64,000 bases of DNA, taken from positions 17,506,049-17,570,048 of the forward strand of contig OZ029914.1 in the NCBI GenBank assembly GCA_964023275.1. Direction: 5' to 3'. Shown here one piece after another: positions 1 to 10,683 of the stretch. A model generated the notes under the pieces. The model had not been told where the DNA came from. It was given only the letters and a program-made list of their open reading frames with translations, and did no database searches. Made by a program: the position numbers and the translations under genes. This DNA is from Norana najaformis (taxonomy: Eukaryota; Annelida; Clitellata; Crassiclitellata; Hormogastridae). Positions within the stretch are counted from its first letter, which is position 1. Each line of letters starts with the position of its first letter.

Positions 1-119
1 CTAACAGTAGCAAACATTAAAGCTTCGACTCTCCAGTCTGTTGTTAGACGTCGAAACATATCAGCAAGGTTAAATTACGTACAAAATTAAATAAATACCA
101 AAGGTTTTCATATCAGCAT
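1..119 (-). repeat. 3' flank block of RING-NHL unit 1 (partial)
   Basis: This is the end of the conserved 3' flank that accompanies every RING-NHL copy. It shares wording with the flanks at about 7320-7534, 12570-12800, 20400-20601 and 39350-39568, such as the stretches around 'cgaaacata', 'aattacgtacaaaatta' and 'aaggttttcat'. The unit is cut by the left window edge. Confidence 0.75.
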
Positions 120-1253
120 TCAATTGCAATATTTCACTAATTCTGAAACATTTCGAACGTCGAATATCTTCACTTTTCCATCCTCCTGACCCACGTACAT
201 CCTTCCAGTCTTCGGATGCTGACAGACGTGACGTGGATAGGTAATTCCACTAGAGATGAGATGGCGTACCAACTTAAGGTCTTCTGTCAGCAGCTGAATG
301 CGGTGGTTGTAATAGTCGACCACGAGAATCAATCCCTCTTCATCCTGAGTCATCGACAGGGGTCTATTCGTCTCCTGCTCACTACTGCCGCCTCCTGAAC
401 CTGTTCCATAGAAAGTTATCTTCTTTGTCTGCCCAGTTTCGTCATCCAAGTACGAAGTCACACCATGGCTCTTTGCTATGCTCCATCCATGGCAGACGAT
501 GAATTTTGATGATGGTGTCAGAATGGAATGACGTGGAATCTCCAAATTTGGAAGTTCAACCTCCCGTATCCTCTTAAATTCAGATCCACTTGGCTGGTAG
601 ATGTAGATCCATCCCCTCTTTGCCAAGATATTGGCAGGAGTAGAACAGGTGACCAACACCTGTTGAGTTTTCTGTGAAACTGAAACTCCGAAAGGCTGTA
701 CGTCAAGAATGGCAACCGGGTCTTCCTGTTTTCGTTCCTGTCCTTTCTGGTATTTGTATCTCCACAGCCGTCCACCAAACATTTTATGCCAGTCGGTAAT
801 GTAGAGACAACCCAAAGTCTCGCAAGATGCTATACCTCGAGGCCACTTCATCTCGGAAATACTCAACTCTACAGGTATTCCGGACTCTTCGTTATTTGAA
901 CCGATATCGTATTTGAAAATGACATTCGCTGGCTGCTTGCAAACGACGAATAGATCATCGCCTAAGACGGTCATTCCCATAATCTTTTCTTTGTGTTGGA
1001 TGACACCAGCACCCTGGGTCTCCTTGATTTCGCGTTTGTACAGCTCTCTGACATACTGGGGTGGATCGTCGTTGTCTTTCGGCACAATCGTTATGGCGAA
1101 CAGATCTCTGCAATTTGGACATGACAAATTGTTCCTCCTTCCGGCATTTTCCATTATGCCCTTGATGCAGTTCAGACAGAAGGAATGCTTACATGGAAGT
1201 TCTCGACAAGGAACCATCGCGTGGGAGCAGATATTGCAGTCATTGGAGGCCAT
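120..1253 (-). CDS. RING-NHL protein (malin-like E3 ubiquitin ligase), copy NHL-1
   Basis: This 377-codon single-exon ORF has a C3HC4 RING at residues 6-48. The zinc ligands are C6, C9, C21, H23, C26, C29, C45 and C48. A beta-propeller region of NHL-type repeats follows to the C terminus; the clearest repeat contains ILVVDYYNHRIQLL. There is no B-box or coiled coil, so the layout matches NHLRC1/malin (RING plus NHL, about 395 aa, single coding exon) rather than full TRIM proteins. By family the likely role is E3 ubiquitin ligation with the propeller binding substrate; this is inferred. The start is shared by all intact copies (MAS...C.IC). A splice-acceptor-like pyrimidine tract ending in CAG lies about 12 nt upstream, suggesting a 5' UTR intron. 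The C terminus runs six residues past the VSE end seen in NHL-2, NHL-4 and NHL-5. Confidence 0.88.
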   Translation of the reverse strand: MASNDCNICSHAMVPCRELPCKHSFCLNCIKGIMENAGRRNNLSCPNCRDLFAITIVPKDNDDPPQYVRELYKREIKETQGAGVIQHKEKIMGMTVLGDDLFVVCKQPANVIFKYDIGSNNEESGIPVELSISEMKWPRGIASCETLGCLYITDWHKMFGGRLWRYKYQKGQERKQEDPVAILDVQPFGVSVSQKTQQVLVTCSTPANILAKRGWIYIYQPSGSEFKRIREVELPNLEIPRHSILTPSSKFIVCHGWSIAKSHGVTSYLDDETGQTKKITFYGTGSGGGSSEQETNRPLSMTQDEEGLILVVDYYNHRIQLLTEDLKLVRHLISSGITYPRHVCQHPKTGRMYVGQEDGKVKIFDVRNVSELVKYCN

Positions 1254-2100
1254 ATTCTTGTCTGCAAGGCCAAGAAATTAAGTGAGCTTAAGCTTTTTTA
1301 AAGTTGGCATCTTTCAATGAACAGCGTATACAACAGTCACACAGAATAAATATAGTTGTGTAAAAAGAGCTAAAATAAGAATCATGAACATTAAATTAAA
1401 ACAACTTGAAAATACTGCCAAAAATGAAGATAAATCAAATAATACATGGTATATTAAAAATAAAAGAACAAAAAACTTCAAAGAAAAAAGCAGTCCAAGA
1501 TACAGAGAAATACTGTTAAGCAGCTATTACTTATGAAACCTAACTATTACTGTTAGTTAATACTTTAGACTGCTGCCCCTTTTCGTTTGCGTATAGGTTC
1601 TACAGTTCGCTAACATTCGCCTGATTGTTTATCATTTTAACTTGAACCACAGCTCTCTAGTCCAAATTACGTAAAAGCTTCATATTCAGATTTAGGCCTA
1701 TTTATTGACTTCACATTCGTAATAAGGCTTTTAAATGAACACTAATTACTAGCAGTGTTAGTACTTCTAGCTATAGTAATAATCCAACGGTACAAAATAG
1801 TTGTAGAACTTTTTAAATATATATTTTAAAATGGACGTATAGTAAACATGACTCTACTGTGAGGCTTGCCGGATTTCACTGTAGTGCAGAAAAAATTGTT
1901 CTTTGCCCTTCTCAGACAGTGTAATAAATGTAACTGATGCAAAAGTTCAATCAAGATAAACCACTGACAGGTTGAAAAGCAGAACGCCGATTTTGAATAC
2001 CTCTCATAATATAGGCTAATAGTCTGTTGTCGTGACCTCTCTTCTGTATCGTTGTCGAGCAAAGTGCGACAATAACTAACTAATCACAATAACTAACGCA
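1254..2100 (-). repeat. Upstream block of RING-NHL unit 1 (predicted 5' UTR intron/promoter side)
   Basis: This AT-rich non-coding DNA is recognisably repeated upstream of every RING-NHL copy. Matching stretches include 'aaataaagataaatca', 'gcagtccaagata' and the later 'ctagcagtgttagt' region; compare 8660-9100 plus 10700-11000, 13400-13790, 21720-22330 and 40700-41330. It starts with the probable 3' splice site just before the ATG. No protein is evident. Confidence 0.6.
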
Positions 2101-2589
2101 GATAACTGGTTACATGTACATCTACTTTAATCTATCAGAATCCTATATAAAATCTTCAAGTTCAATCTTTGGAGTGTCTCTGCCACGCTGCATGTATGTT
2201 TCTCGAATGTGTTCTGGCTGAATTTGATAACGTTTATTTAACGATGCCGTCATATCTAGATGATTGGCGTCATGACAAAACATAGTTCATAAATTAGTGT
2301 GTGCTAAACTATGGGGTCTACGACAGGTAAGCTGATGACTGGCTACCCAACCAGAAAATCCCAATGGGGAGGCTGGAGGTAGAATTTTTCCAATGCTTGC
2401 GCAGCGGAGATGGGTTTACTCCCCTCCCCTCTCTTGGTTACAAGTGATTGGGGTGTCATTGGGCTGTTATTCTAGTGTGTTATTCTCCTTTGGAGGTTTT
2501 ACAAACAGATTAAATTATAACTGTTATGGAATATTTTTCATTTTTCGTTTCTTTCTTCATTATCATCTTCTGTGTCTTCTTTCTTTATT
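2101..2589. other. Unassigned stretch between RING-NHL unit 1 and a LINE fragment
   Basis: No gene or clear repeat is recognised here. The right part (2500-2589) is pyrimidine-rich and reads as an A-rich tail on the minus strand, so it may be the 3' tail of the adjoining minus-strand LINE fragment. Confidence 0.4.
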
Positions 2590-3930
2590 CCCTCATTTAT
2601 AGCACGAGGGCCGCCAGGTTAACCGGGACATAAAGGCATAAAGGCCGCCTTGACGAGCGCGTGTTTAGACCTTTCTGCCGGATGCCTCCAGCCACCTGTA
2701 GATGATATCCAAGCAGCTGGGCTGACTAAAGACAGTGCGAAGATTGAAGGTTCATTTTTTCCATGCGCACTCCTGCATGAGCTGATCCTGAAGGTCTGCT
2801 CGGGCAGGTCATTCGAAGAGGAAGTGGCGTACGGTTTCTTGGACCTCGCACTGATGGCAGTTTCAGGTCTCGTGTCGACCACACAGTATCATCTATGCGT
2901 TTAGACAGCAGTGTCCTAACCGTATAGCCTGGTGATCACAATTTCCTATCTCCAATTGTGGTCGCTATACTCTGGGGTAAGGCCCACGTTCGGCTTAAAG
3001 ACCCGATAGTCTGAGCCTGTATCCGAAGTAGACCATTCTGATTGCAACTGCTGGAGGAAGTGTTTTTTGTAGATGTGTGGAGCTTCTCGGCACTCTATTG
3101 GTCGGTCGGGTGATCGACGCTGGTGCAGTGTAGCGCTTCTCTGCGCAGTGCGTCTGCATACAGTCTCGTTCTTTGCTATGCCCAGATTACCAGGGATCCA
3201 GATGATCGTTGCCGGCGATTGAAATGTCATCCAGTGCACGTATCAGGTCTGACAGATGTTGCAGTCTGGACAGATTTTTGTTGTTCCACACTCTCCGACG
3301 CTTTCAAAGAGCATGGAGTATATATGCCCATTGTACTGCCTTCTCTATGGCCATCATTTCTATCTCCAGGACTGATGAGCCTTCGCTCATCCGGTAGCTT
3401 CCATGGTGGTCAAAAGAGGGCACATCAGAGGAACATGATACTTCACCTGTAGCGCTCTTCGACCCATCCATATAGACAATCCACTTGGCCTTCGTTGGTT
3501 TGGATGTGACTTTCGGTCAGAGCTCTCCTTGTAGGAACATTGTCTGTGTGTCTGATCTCCTCACTGAGGGTGATGCCTATGTTGGACGGATAAAGTTGCC
3601 AGGGTGGTCAGTAGAGCAGGTGAGCAGAGGAATCGTCGGATCCATGATTTCCGCGTTGATCTGTCTCGCCTTGATTCGAATAGGATCCGTGTCGTCCTTT
3701 GCTGCTTTCAGCTTCCTGCCGCTGGAGACTACTTGTGTCGGGTGATTCGGGATGGCGTTTATCTTCTTGATGTACTCCATCATCTGCTGCTTGCGCCGAA
3801 GGTGTAACAGTATTTCGCCGCAGTCGACCTGAAGGGTGGCCAAACTTGTTCCTCGAAGTGCTCCAGTGCCATGGCCACCTCGTCAACGCTTTATACTGGA
3901 TGGTGTCAGGCGTTTTCTTCAGGTCTGTCG
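2590..3930 (-). mobile_element. Non-LTR retrotransposon remnant with RNase H and zinc-knuckle C terminus
   Basis: Minus-strand translation gives an RNase H-like segment (ATIIWIPGNLGIAKNE, where the usual text is about 'WIPGHSGI.GNE.AD') at about 3140-3210. Nearer the 3' end, at about 2840-2880, it gives CHQCEVQETVRHFLFE, the C..C...ET..HFL zinc-binding tail typical of LINEs that encode RNase H. Several frames are needed, so it is decayed and no longer codes. It is more GC-rich than its surroundings. LINE clades with an RNase H (I, R1, LOA and relatives) are candidates; I cannot choose among them. Confidence 0.7.
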
Positions 3931-4790
3931 TGGAACTTGTAATGATCCTACTTTGTTAACTCACATTTGCTTGTGTGTAGTATAACAAAATTAAGACTCT
4001 TAATAAAGAATCTTAAAATTAAGAATCTTAGTTGTGTATTGTCTAGTTTGCATATATATGTCTGAGTTGAATATATGTGCTTAATAAATTAGGTTAGTCT
4101 TGTACAGAGATGAATGAGTCAGTCAAGTTTTGGTAGTAAGAGTGTATATATATATATAATTTGATCAGAATCAGAGCAGACGAGATTTCGGAAGCTATAA
4201 AGGCTGAATCGTTCTATCCAAGTTAGTTGAGCGGGAGCGGACCGTTCTGGACTGCATCTTGATAGCTCCGAATTAAGGCGATTTTTACAAGGTAAATAAG
4301 TAAATAACTAGTTAAAGAAGTTGTTGCGGTGATCAAAACTGCGGATATTGCATATCAGCCAACTGTCATGTCCGTTGAGTAACGGGGCGATCTGAACATT
4401 GTCTTTGGCCAGCGTTCAAATTGCTTACTTTGGCGGTTAAAAGTATCGATTTTAGAAAATCGAACGATAGACACTTAAACTCGTCGTGTGGTTGGACGGT
4501 GTAACTTTTCTCTATCCGATAATTAATCCAAGTGGAATGCGAATGAACTGAGGCGAGTATGGCTGTTCTTCTTCAACAATTGGAAAGACGCCAACTTATC
4601 TGCGACTGTATGCGAACCCTACCCGTAGAGCGCATAGCTCGGGGAACTGTGTCTTCATCGATGGCCAATTTTGAAGATCTAACGACGGAAACTGTGGACT
4701 TCTACGTTCAGTGGGAGGAATGTAATATTTATCTATATCGCTATATTGTAATTTAGTTTGCTGGCCTTAGGGGAATACTAGGCATAATTT
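3931..4790 (+). mobile_element. Possible LTR-retroelement fossil (BEL/Pao-like 5' part)
   Basis: A stretch with LTR-like features (AT-rich, a TA-repeat near 4143, a block ending near 4290) precedes a 65-codon reading frame at 4559-4756. That frame contains GTVSSSMANFEDLTTETVDFY, which weakly resembles the start of BEL/Pao gag proteins. Only the front portion is present and the element is broken. No second LTR was found. The family assignment is tentative; it could equally be an unrelated short frame. Confidence 0.25.
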
Positions 4791-5189
4791 CTGACATTTG
4801 ACCTGAACTGATTTTCTTTGTAATTAAATTTTTTAATGGAATGACTGAATTGTGACAAATACGAGTCCAAATTTGAATGGTGTAAGTGCTTGGATTTATG
4901 TGAACTACACCAAATGATTATTGTCTGTACCACGCACCCGGTTCAAGTACTTGCAATATAAAAGGATCCATTGAAGCTCCAATAATTTAGATCATAAATA
5001 GACTCGAAGGCTGCCATAAAGCAACAGTAATTTCGTAGGCAATGCAGCCGTAATCAAGGACTGAACGGATCAAGGCTTGACAAACGATCAGGAAGGTGTC
5101 TTCCGACGCCCCGCGGTGCGATCATGCAATAGCGCGAATCAAGCTGAGGCGCTTCTTGCAGCGATCGCCCACGTACCTCAAACTTGTTC
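4791..5189. other. Unassigned intergenic stretch
   Basis: I see no gene and no clear match to other parts of the window. A slightly GC-richer patch occurs at about 5080-5170. Confidence 0.4.
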
Positions 5190-6400
5190 TTAAACTTATA
5201 TAATTTTGACTTATTTATAGTCGATAAGCCTACACTACTTCGCTCATCTAGTATGTCCAAACAGAGAGAGAGAGAAACAGACAGACAGACACAGACAGAC
5301 AGACAGAGAAGAATTATGAGTAATTCAGACAAATTAGAAGCAGATACAGAGGAATAAAAACAGGAGAGAAACAAATATTTACTACTATAAAATAAGTACA
5401 GACGCAACAGAGGGACAAACAAACAGGCATACATCCAAAGAAACAGACATATGGCTGCAGAAAGCCAGAGAGATGTTAAGGCGGAAAAAGTTTGTGGTAT
5501 CGTTGAGACTGATACGATGGTGAAAGAAGAGTATCCGGATAAGAACAGTTTGAACAGTTCAGATTTGAGTTTTTAATGCATTGTTCCAGGAAAAGGTGCG
5601 AGGCTAAGTGCAAATGTACCTATGTGGCGCTGAATTAAAACGAACGAGAAAATCAGAGAAAATACAAATTAATTTGCAAAGAAAATTTTCACAAATTCGA
5701 CAACTTTAATCGTTCAATTGTTGACCTCTGTGCAATAACAAAATATGAAATTCAGAATAGACTGCATTAAATGGTGCGTTCATCAATTTCGATTTTAAAA
5801 GAGTCATTGGTTACTTTTGGTGAAAGAAGTTTGGTAACCATGGTTGTATGAGATCCAGCACTGAGAATACATGCGGCATTTAGCTAAGAAAAGAGAACCA
5901 GCAATAAAACAGGCAAAAGGGCAAATAATAGCTGGCTCTTGCAGTTATATACGCTTGATTCTGATTAGCCAAATGCTATAATATTGAGTCACGAATGAAT
6001 ATTGATAAGCCAACTAAGCCTAATTCACACCTAACAGTAACTAACATTCAATAGACGACGACAATTGACGACACCAAACGTATAGCACAGGCAGAGTACC
6101 GTCAAACATTAAAACTTCAACTAAATATCGATGCTAGTTAAAAAATTTCTTCGCCAGACAGTTCTTAGACGTCGAAACATATTGAGTGCTAAATTACGCA
6201 AATGATAAATCACACGAGCATCACTCTGAAATATGTAGTCACTGTGAACGAAACTTGGATACTTTATTCTATATTGTATCAAAAGTCTGCATTTAGTTAT
6301 AATAATTCCGAAAATGTTTCCAGGGCCACTTAAAACGAATATGCAGAAGACTTAAACCAGAAAGAAAATATTTAATAGATCAGGTAAGTAATTTTTATGT
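5190..6400 (-). repeat. Orphan 3' flank of a RING-NHL unit whose gene is missing
   Basis: This block parallels the 3' flanks at 6580-7534 and 38370-39568. It has the same 'ttatagtcgataag' start, the 'aacgaacgagaaaatcag' stretch, the 'ctgattagccaa' and 'gaccgaat'-type stretches, and the 'aaatatcgatgc' stretch. It runs up to the place where a RING-NHL stop codon should lie ('ctgcatttagttataataattc', about 6290-6312) and then loses homology. The next unit's flank begins at about 6400 instead of a gene. This marks a lost gene copy. Confidence 0.7.
5258..5312. repeat. (ACAG)n/(GA)n microsatellite
   Basis: Short tandem runs of gaga and acag/cagacaga. The same microsatellite occurs at the equivalent place in the NHL-5 flank (about 38447-38520), so it is ancestral to the units. 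Confidence 0.85.
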
Positions 6401-7534
6401 ATTTTAATGTTAAATGGTTTCAAGGCTTATTCTTCAAATTTTCTTTCTACATCCTGTTGAAAAGCGTTTTATAATTTTATAACAGATGCTATAAATGACC
6501 TTGGTTTTGTCACATTATTGAGTTGACGCTGGGGCCTAGTCAAAAGAGAAAATGTTGAACCTAAACTTGTCCCAATATGTATACATTTTCATTTATTTAC
6601 AGACGAAAAGCCTACACTATTTCTCGCATCCAGTACTGCCAAATAGACACAGGAAGAGCAATAAAAGCAAAGTAAAAATAGGCACAGAGAAACAAAAACT
6701 GGAACAGAGACACATGAGACATAAAATATAAACCTATAAATATTAAACCTCAAATCTGAACTTTTTAAGCTTAAAACGTTCAGATTTTAGTTTTTAATAA
6801 AATGTTTTAGGAGAAGGTGCAAGGCTAAGTGCAAAACTACGTATATAGTGCTAAATTAAAACGAACGAGAAAATCAGAGAAAACACAATCTACAAAGAGA
6901 ACTTTCACTGAATCGAGAACTTATTCATGTATCTGCAGTAAACAAAATACGAATTTGAGAATAGTGCGTTAATAGAGCAGTGCGTTCATCAATTTCACCT
7001 CCATTAGAGTAAGTGGTTTTACTGCTGGTGAAAGAAGTTTTGTAACCATGGTTTTATGAGATCCAGCACTGAGATTCATGGCGCATTTAGCTAAGATAAG
7101 GGAACCATCAGTTAAACAAGCAAACGGGTTCCTAAAAAGGGAATTGGTTGCAGCACTTATGCACAATTCAAATATTTGATCCTGATTAGCCAAGTGTTAT
7201 AATATTGAATCTTGAATGAATACTGATAGACCGAATTATCCTAATTTACATTGAACAATAGCATTCAATAGCCGACAATAAAAAGCAACACCAAGCATAT
7301 AGCACTGTAAGATTACCGTTAAACATTAAATCTTAAACTAAATATCGATGCCCGTTAAAAGTTTTCTTCACCCGACACTTCTTACACGTAGAAACATACC
7401 GACTGTTAAACTACCTACAAGATTAAATGCACAAGCATCTCTCTGAAATATGTTGTCACTATGAACGAAACTTGGGTACTTTGTTCTGTATATACCAAAG
7501 GTTTTCATGTCAGCATTTAGTTACCACATTCCCC
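6401..7534 (-). repeat. 3' flank block of RING-NHL unit 2
   Basis: This non-coding block is homologous to 5190-6330, 12060-12800, 20170-20601 and 38190-39568. It leads directly into the stop codon of NHL-2. The 74-codon frame at 6969-7193 is not preserved in the sister flanks and is not treated as a gene. Confidence 0.7.
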
Positions 7535-8647
7535 TCATTCTGAAACGCTTAGAGCATCAAATATCTGTACTTTTCCATCCTCCTGACCTACGTACATCCT
7601 TCCAGTCTTGGGATGCTGACAGACGTGACGTGGATAGGTAATTCCACTGGAGATCAGATGGCGTACCAACTTAAGGTCTTCAGTCAGCAGCTGAATCCGG
7701 TGGTTGTAATAGTCGACCACGAGAATCAATCCATCTTCATCTTGACTCATCGACAAGGGTCTATTCATCTCCTGCTCACCATTGCCGCCTCCTAAACCTG
7801 TTCCATAGAAATATTTCTTCTTTGCCTGCCCAGTTTCGTCATCCAAATAATAAGTCACACCGTGGCTATTTATGTTCCATCCATGGCAGACGATGAATTT
7901 TGATGATGGTGTCAGAATGGAATGACGTGGAATCTCCAATTCTGGAAGTTCAACCTTCCGTATCATCAGAAAGTCGGATCCACTTGGTTTGTAAATGTAG
8001 ATCCATCCTTTCTTTGCCAAGATATTGGCAGGAGTGGCACAGGTGACCAACACCTGTTGATATTTCTGTGAAACTGAAACTCCGAAAGGCTGTACATCAA
8101 GGATGGCAACCGAGGCTTCTTGTTTAGTTTCCTGTCCTTTCTGGTATCTGTATCTCCACAGCCGTCCACCAAACATTTTATGCCAGTCGGTAATGTAAAG
8201 ACAGCCCAAAGTCTCGCAAGCTCCTATTCCTCGAGGCCACTTCATCTCGGAGATACTCAACTCTACAGGTGCTCCTGGAGCTCGGTCGTTTGAACCGATG
8301 TCGTATTTGAAGATGACATTCGATGGCTGCTTGCAAACGACGAACAGATCATCGCCTAAGACGGTTATTCCCATGATCTTTTCTTTGTGCTGGATGACAC
8401 CGGCACCCTGAGCCTCCTTGATTTCGCGTTTGTACTTCTCTCTGACATACTGGGGCTGATCGACGCTGTCTTTCGGCACAACCGTTATGGTGAACAGAGC
8501 TCTGCAATATGGACAAGGTAGATGGTCATTCCTTCCGGCCTTTTCTATTATTCCCTTGATGCAGTCCAGACAGAAGACATGCTTACATGGAAGTTCACGA
8601 CGAGTAACCATCTCGTGGCAGCAGATATTGCATTCCTCGGAAGCCAT
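7535..8647 (-). CDS. RING-NHL protein (malin-like E3 ubiquitin ligase), copy NHL-2
   Basis: This 370-codon uninterrupted ORF is closely related to NHL-1. The RING at residues 6-48 keeps all eight ligands (C6, C9, C21, H23, C26, C29, C45, C48). The propeller region keeps WPRG, ITDWHKMFGGRLWRY, SSKFIVCHGW and the NHL repeat VVDYYNHRIQLL. The protein ends in VSE, the apparent ancestral terminus. A probable splice acceptor (tttcttagttttccag) lies about 12 nt before the ATG. It is likely a cytosolic E3 ligase by family knowledge; the substrate is unknown. Its upstream block is split by an L2-like LINE at 9105-10683, which may affect its promoter or UTR intron. Confidence 0.88.
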   Translation of the reverse strand: MASEECNICCHEMVTRRELPCKHVFCLDCIKGIIEKAGRNDHLPCPYCRALFTITVVPKDSVDQPQYVREKYKREIKEAQGAGVIQHKEKIMGITVLGDDLFVVCKQPSNVIFKYDIGSNDRAPGAPVELSISEMKWPRGIGACETLGCLYITDWHKMFGGRLWRYRYQKGQETKQEASVAILDVQPFGVSVSQKYQQVLVTCATPANILAKKGWIYIYKPSGSDFLMIRKVELPELEIPRHSILTPSSKFIVCHGWNINSHGVTYYLDDETGQAKKKYFYGTGLGGGNGEQEMNRPLSMSQDEDGLILVVDYYNHRIQLLTEDLKLVRHLISSGITYPRHVCQHPKTGRMYVGQEDGKVQIFDALSVSE

Positions 8648-9104
8648 GTTCGTCTCTGGAAAACTAAGAAATCAAGTAGGATTTTATTAAAGTCCGCAAC
8701 TTTCAGTGAACAGCGTAGCCAAATACAAGTTTTATACAGAATAAAGTGGTGCAGAATGGGCTAAACGAACAGCCCTACAGTTTAAATTGAAGCAACTTTA
8801 AAATACTATCAGAAATAAAGATAAATCAAATATTACATGAAATAATAAAAAATAGTAAAATCGAAAATTGTAAAAAATAAGGCAGTCCAAGATATTAAAA
8901 ATAAGCCTACACGATTAATAGAAGTTGTAGCTATAATACTCACATTTTATACCAAGCTGATATTATTACTTAGGCCAACTTTTTTTGAAATCATTTAATA
9001 AGTTATGTAGTAGGCCTAATACGATCTACCAAAACAAACTAGCACCTTTACTTAATACTGTAAACTACCCTTTCTTTTCTGTTTGGTTCTAACACCATTC
9101 CCAC
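8648..9104 (-). repeat. Upstream block of RING-NHL unit 2, proximal part
   Basis: Homologous to the upstream blocks of the other units (for example 'ttttattaaagtccgca', 'ataaagataaatca', 'gcagtccaagata'). It is interrupted at about 9105 by a LINE and resumes at about 10684. Confidence 0.6.
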
Positions 9105-10683
9105 ATCTTTGCTGAAAGAATGTTTTGATGCCCTGGGCCTAATCATTACATTATTTATCAATTTCTTTATTCATGAGGATCTATCCCATCTGCCTTTGCT
9201 CATGCTGTAGTTCATCCTCTGTTTAAAAACCTTTTCTCGACCCAAGTGACCTGTCTAATGGCAGAACCATGTCAACTTTTAATGCTGTATCTAAAATCCT
9301 TGAATTGGTAGTTATGATTCTTATGCAAGCGTACCTGTCTTCCAACCCTCTATTCTCTCCATTTCAGTTTACATACCGCAAATTTCATTCAACAGAATCT
9401 GCCCTGCTTGCTGTTCATAATTGCTCAATGGATAAGGGTAAGGTGACAGCACTTATTCTCCTTGATTTATCTGCTGCCTTTGACATTGTGGACAATTCTC
9501 ACCTTTTGCAACGTCTCCAGCACTGGTTTTGGGTCTCTGGTCCCGCCCAACATTGATTTGCAACTTTTCTCATCCCGCGCACTTATTCAGTATATTAGAC
9601 TTTATTCGTCTAGTGCTTCGTTGAAATTTGGTGTTTGGCAGAATTCTGTACTTGGCCCTCTTTTGATTACATTATACACCACGCCCTAGGCACATTGCTA
9701 GACAATCGTTCGCCATGTCATTTCTTTGCGTATGATACCCAAATCTACATTTCATTTGACAGTTTGTCTTGTCACTTGTCTGTACAGCTGTTGTCTGATG
9801 CCTTTGAGGCGCTGCGGCCTTGGATGGCGGCTAATAAACTCCTCTTTAACCTATCAAAGTCTGAATTTATACTACTGGGCACTCCACAGCGACTTAAGGA
9901 GTTTGAATGGCTTAAATCCTTGAAGCTGGGGGACTCTCTTGTTGAGTTGACTGATGCTGCTTGTGACTTGGGCGTTGTTTTGACTTTACCATGTCTCTCA
10001 CAAGCTATGTAAATGGTATTTGTAAGTCATCATACATGAATATTCATGACATACGCTATGTGCACATGTCCTCTAGAGTATCTTTGGCAAACGCATTGGT
10101 GTCCAGTCGCCTTGACTACTGTAACTCAATTCTTGTTGGTATCACAAAGTCAAACATGCAGAAACTGTAAAGAGTTCAGAATTCCTTGGCTAGAACCATA
10201 ATAATTACCTTAAAATATGAGCATATAACCCCTGTGCTTAAATATTTGCATTGGCTTCCTGTTCAGCAAAGAATTTGTTTCAAATTATGACTAACAGTTT
10301 ATAAAACATTGAATTTTGGCCAACCACAATACTGAAAACCGGTCTTTATTCCCCAGACTTACCATTATTCTGCAAGGTCATCTGATTGTCTTTCTCTGGT
10401 CAAACTTTTGACTAGAACTTTTCTGGGTAAACAGGCGTTTCCGATTGCTGGACCTAGAGTTTGGAACTCCCTACCTGTGTCCATTCTGCTCAGTTGCTTC
10501 TGTCATTTTGTTTTCAACTTAAAACTTATCTTTTTCAAAATGATTATATGCCGTAGGCTATCTCTCTGATCTGCGGATTGACCTTCTGGATATTGACCTG
10601 ATTGCAGCTTGATTAGGTGCGCCATCGGTTGGTGCCTTGTGCATTAGACACCAGCGCATTAGAAGTTACTAATTATTGTATTA
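9105..10683 (+). mobile_element. L2/CR1-group LINE, 5'-truncated reverse transcriptase
   Basis: Plus-strand frames give successive reverse transcriptase motifs. FQFTYRKFHSTESALLAVHN is followed by LILLDLSAAFDIVD (motif A, usually LDLSAAFDTIDH) at about 9450-9495. Next come SLKFGVWQNSVLGPLL at about 9630 (usually GVPQGSVLGPLLF) and FFAYDTQIY near 9740 (usually YADDTQ). Then come the C-terminal WMAANKL.FN..K.EF.LLG stretch and the later 'RVQNSLARTI' and 'ITPVLKYLHWLPVQQRI' type stretches. Reading shifts between frames and stops occur, so it is dead. The 5' end with the endonuclease is missing. Its 3' tail closely matches the fragment at 19405-19620. It interrupts the unit 2 upstream block. Confidence 0.88.

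Noticed and set aside
216-398. Plus-strand frames opposite the RING-NHL genes (for example 216-398, 913-1281, 7613-7795, 21353-21733, 40251-40655)
   Set aside because: They recur only because the minus-strand genes recur. They are antisense shadows with no domains or independent start context.
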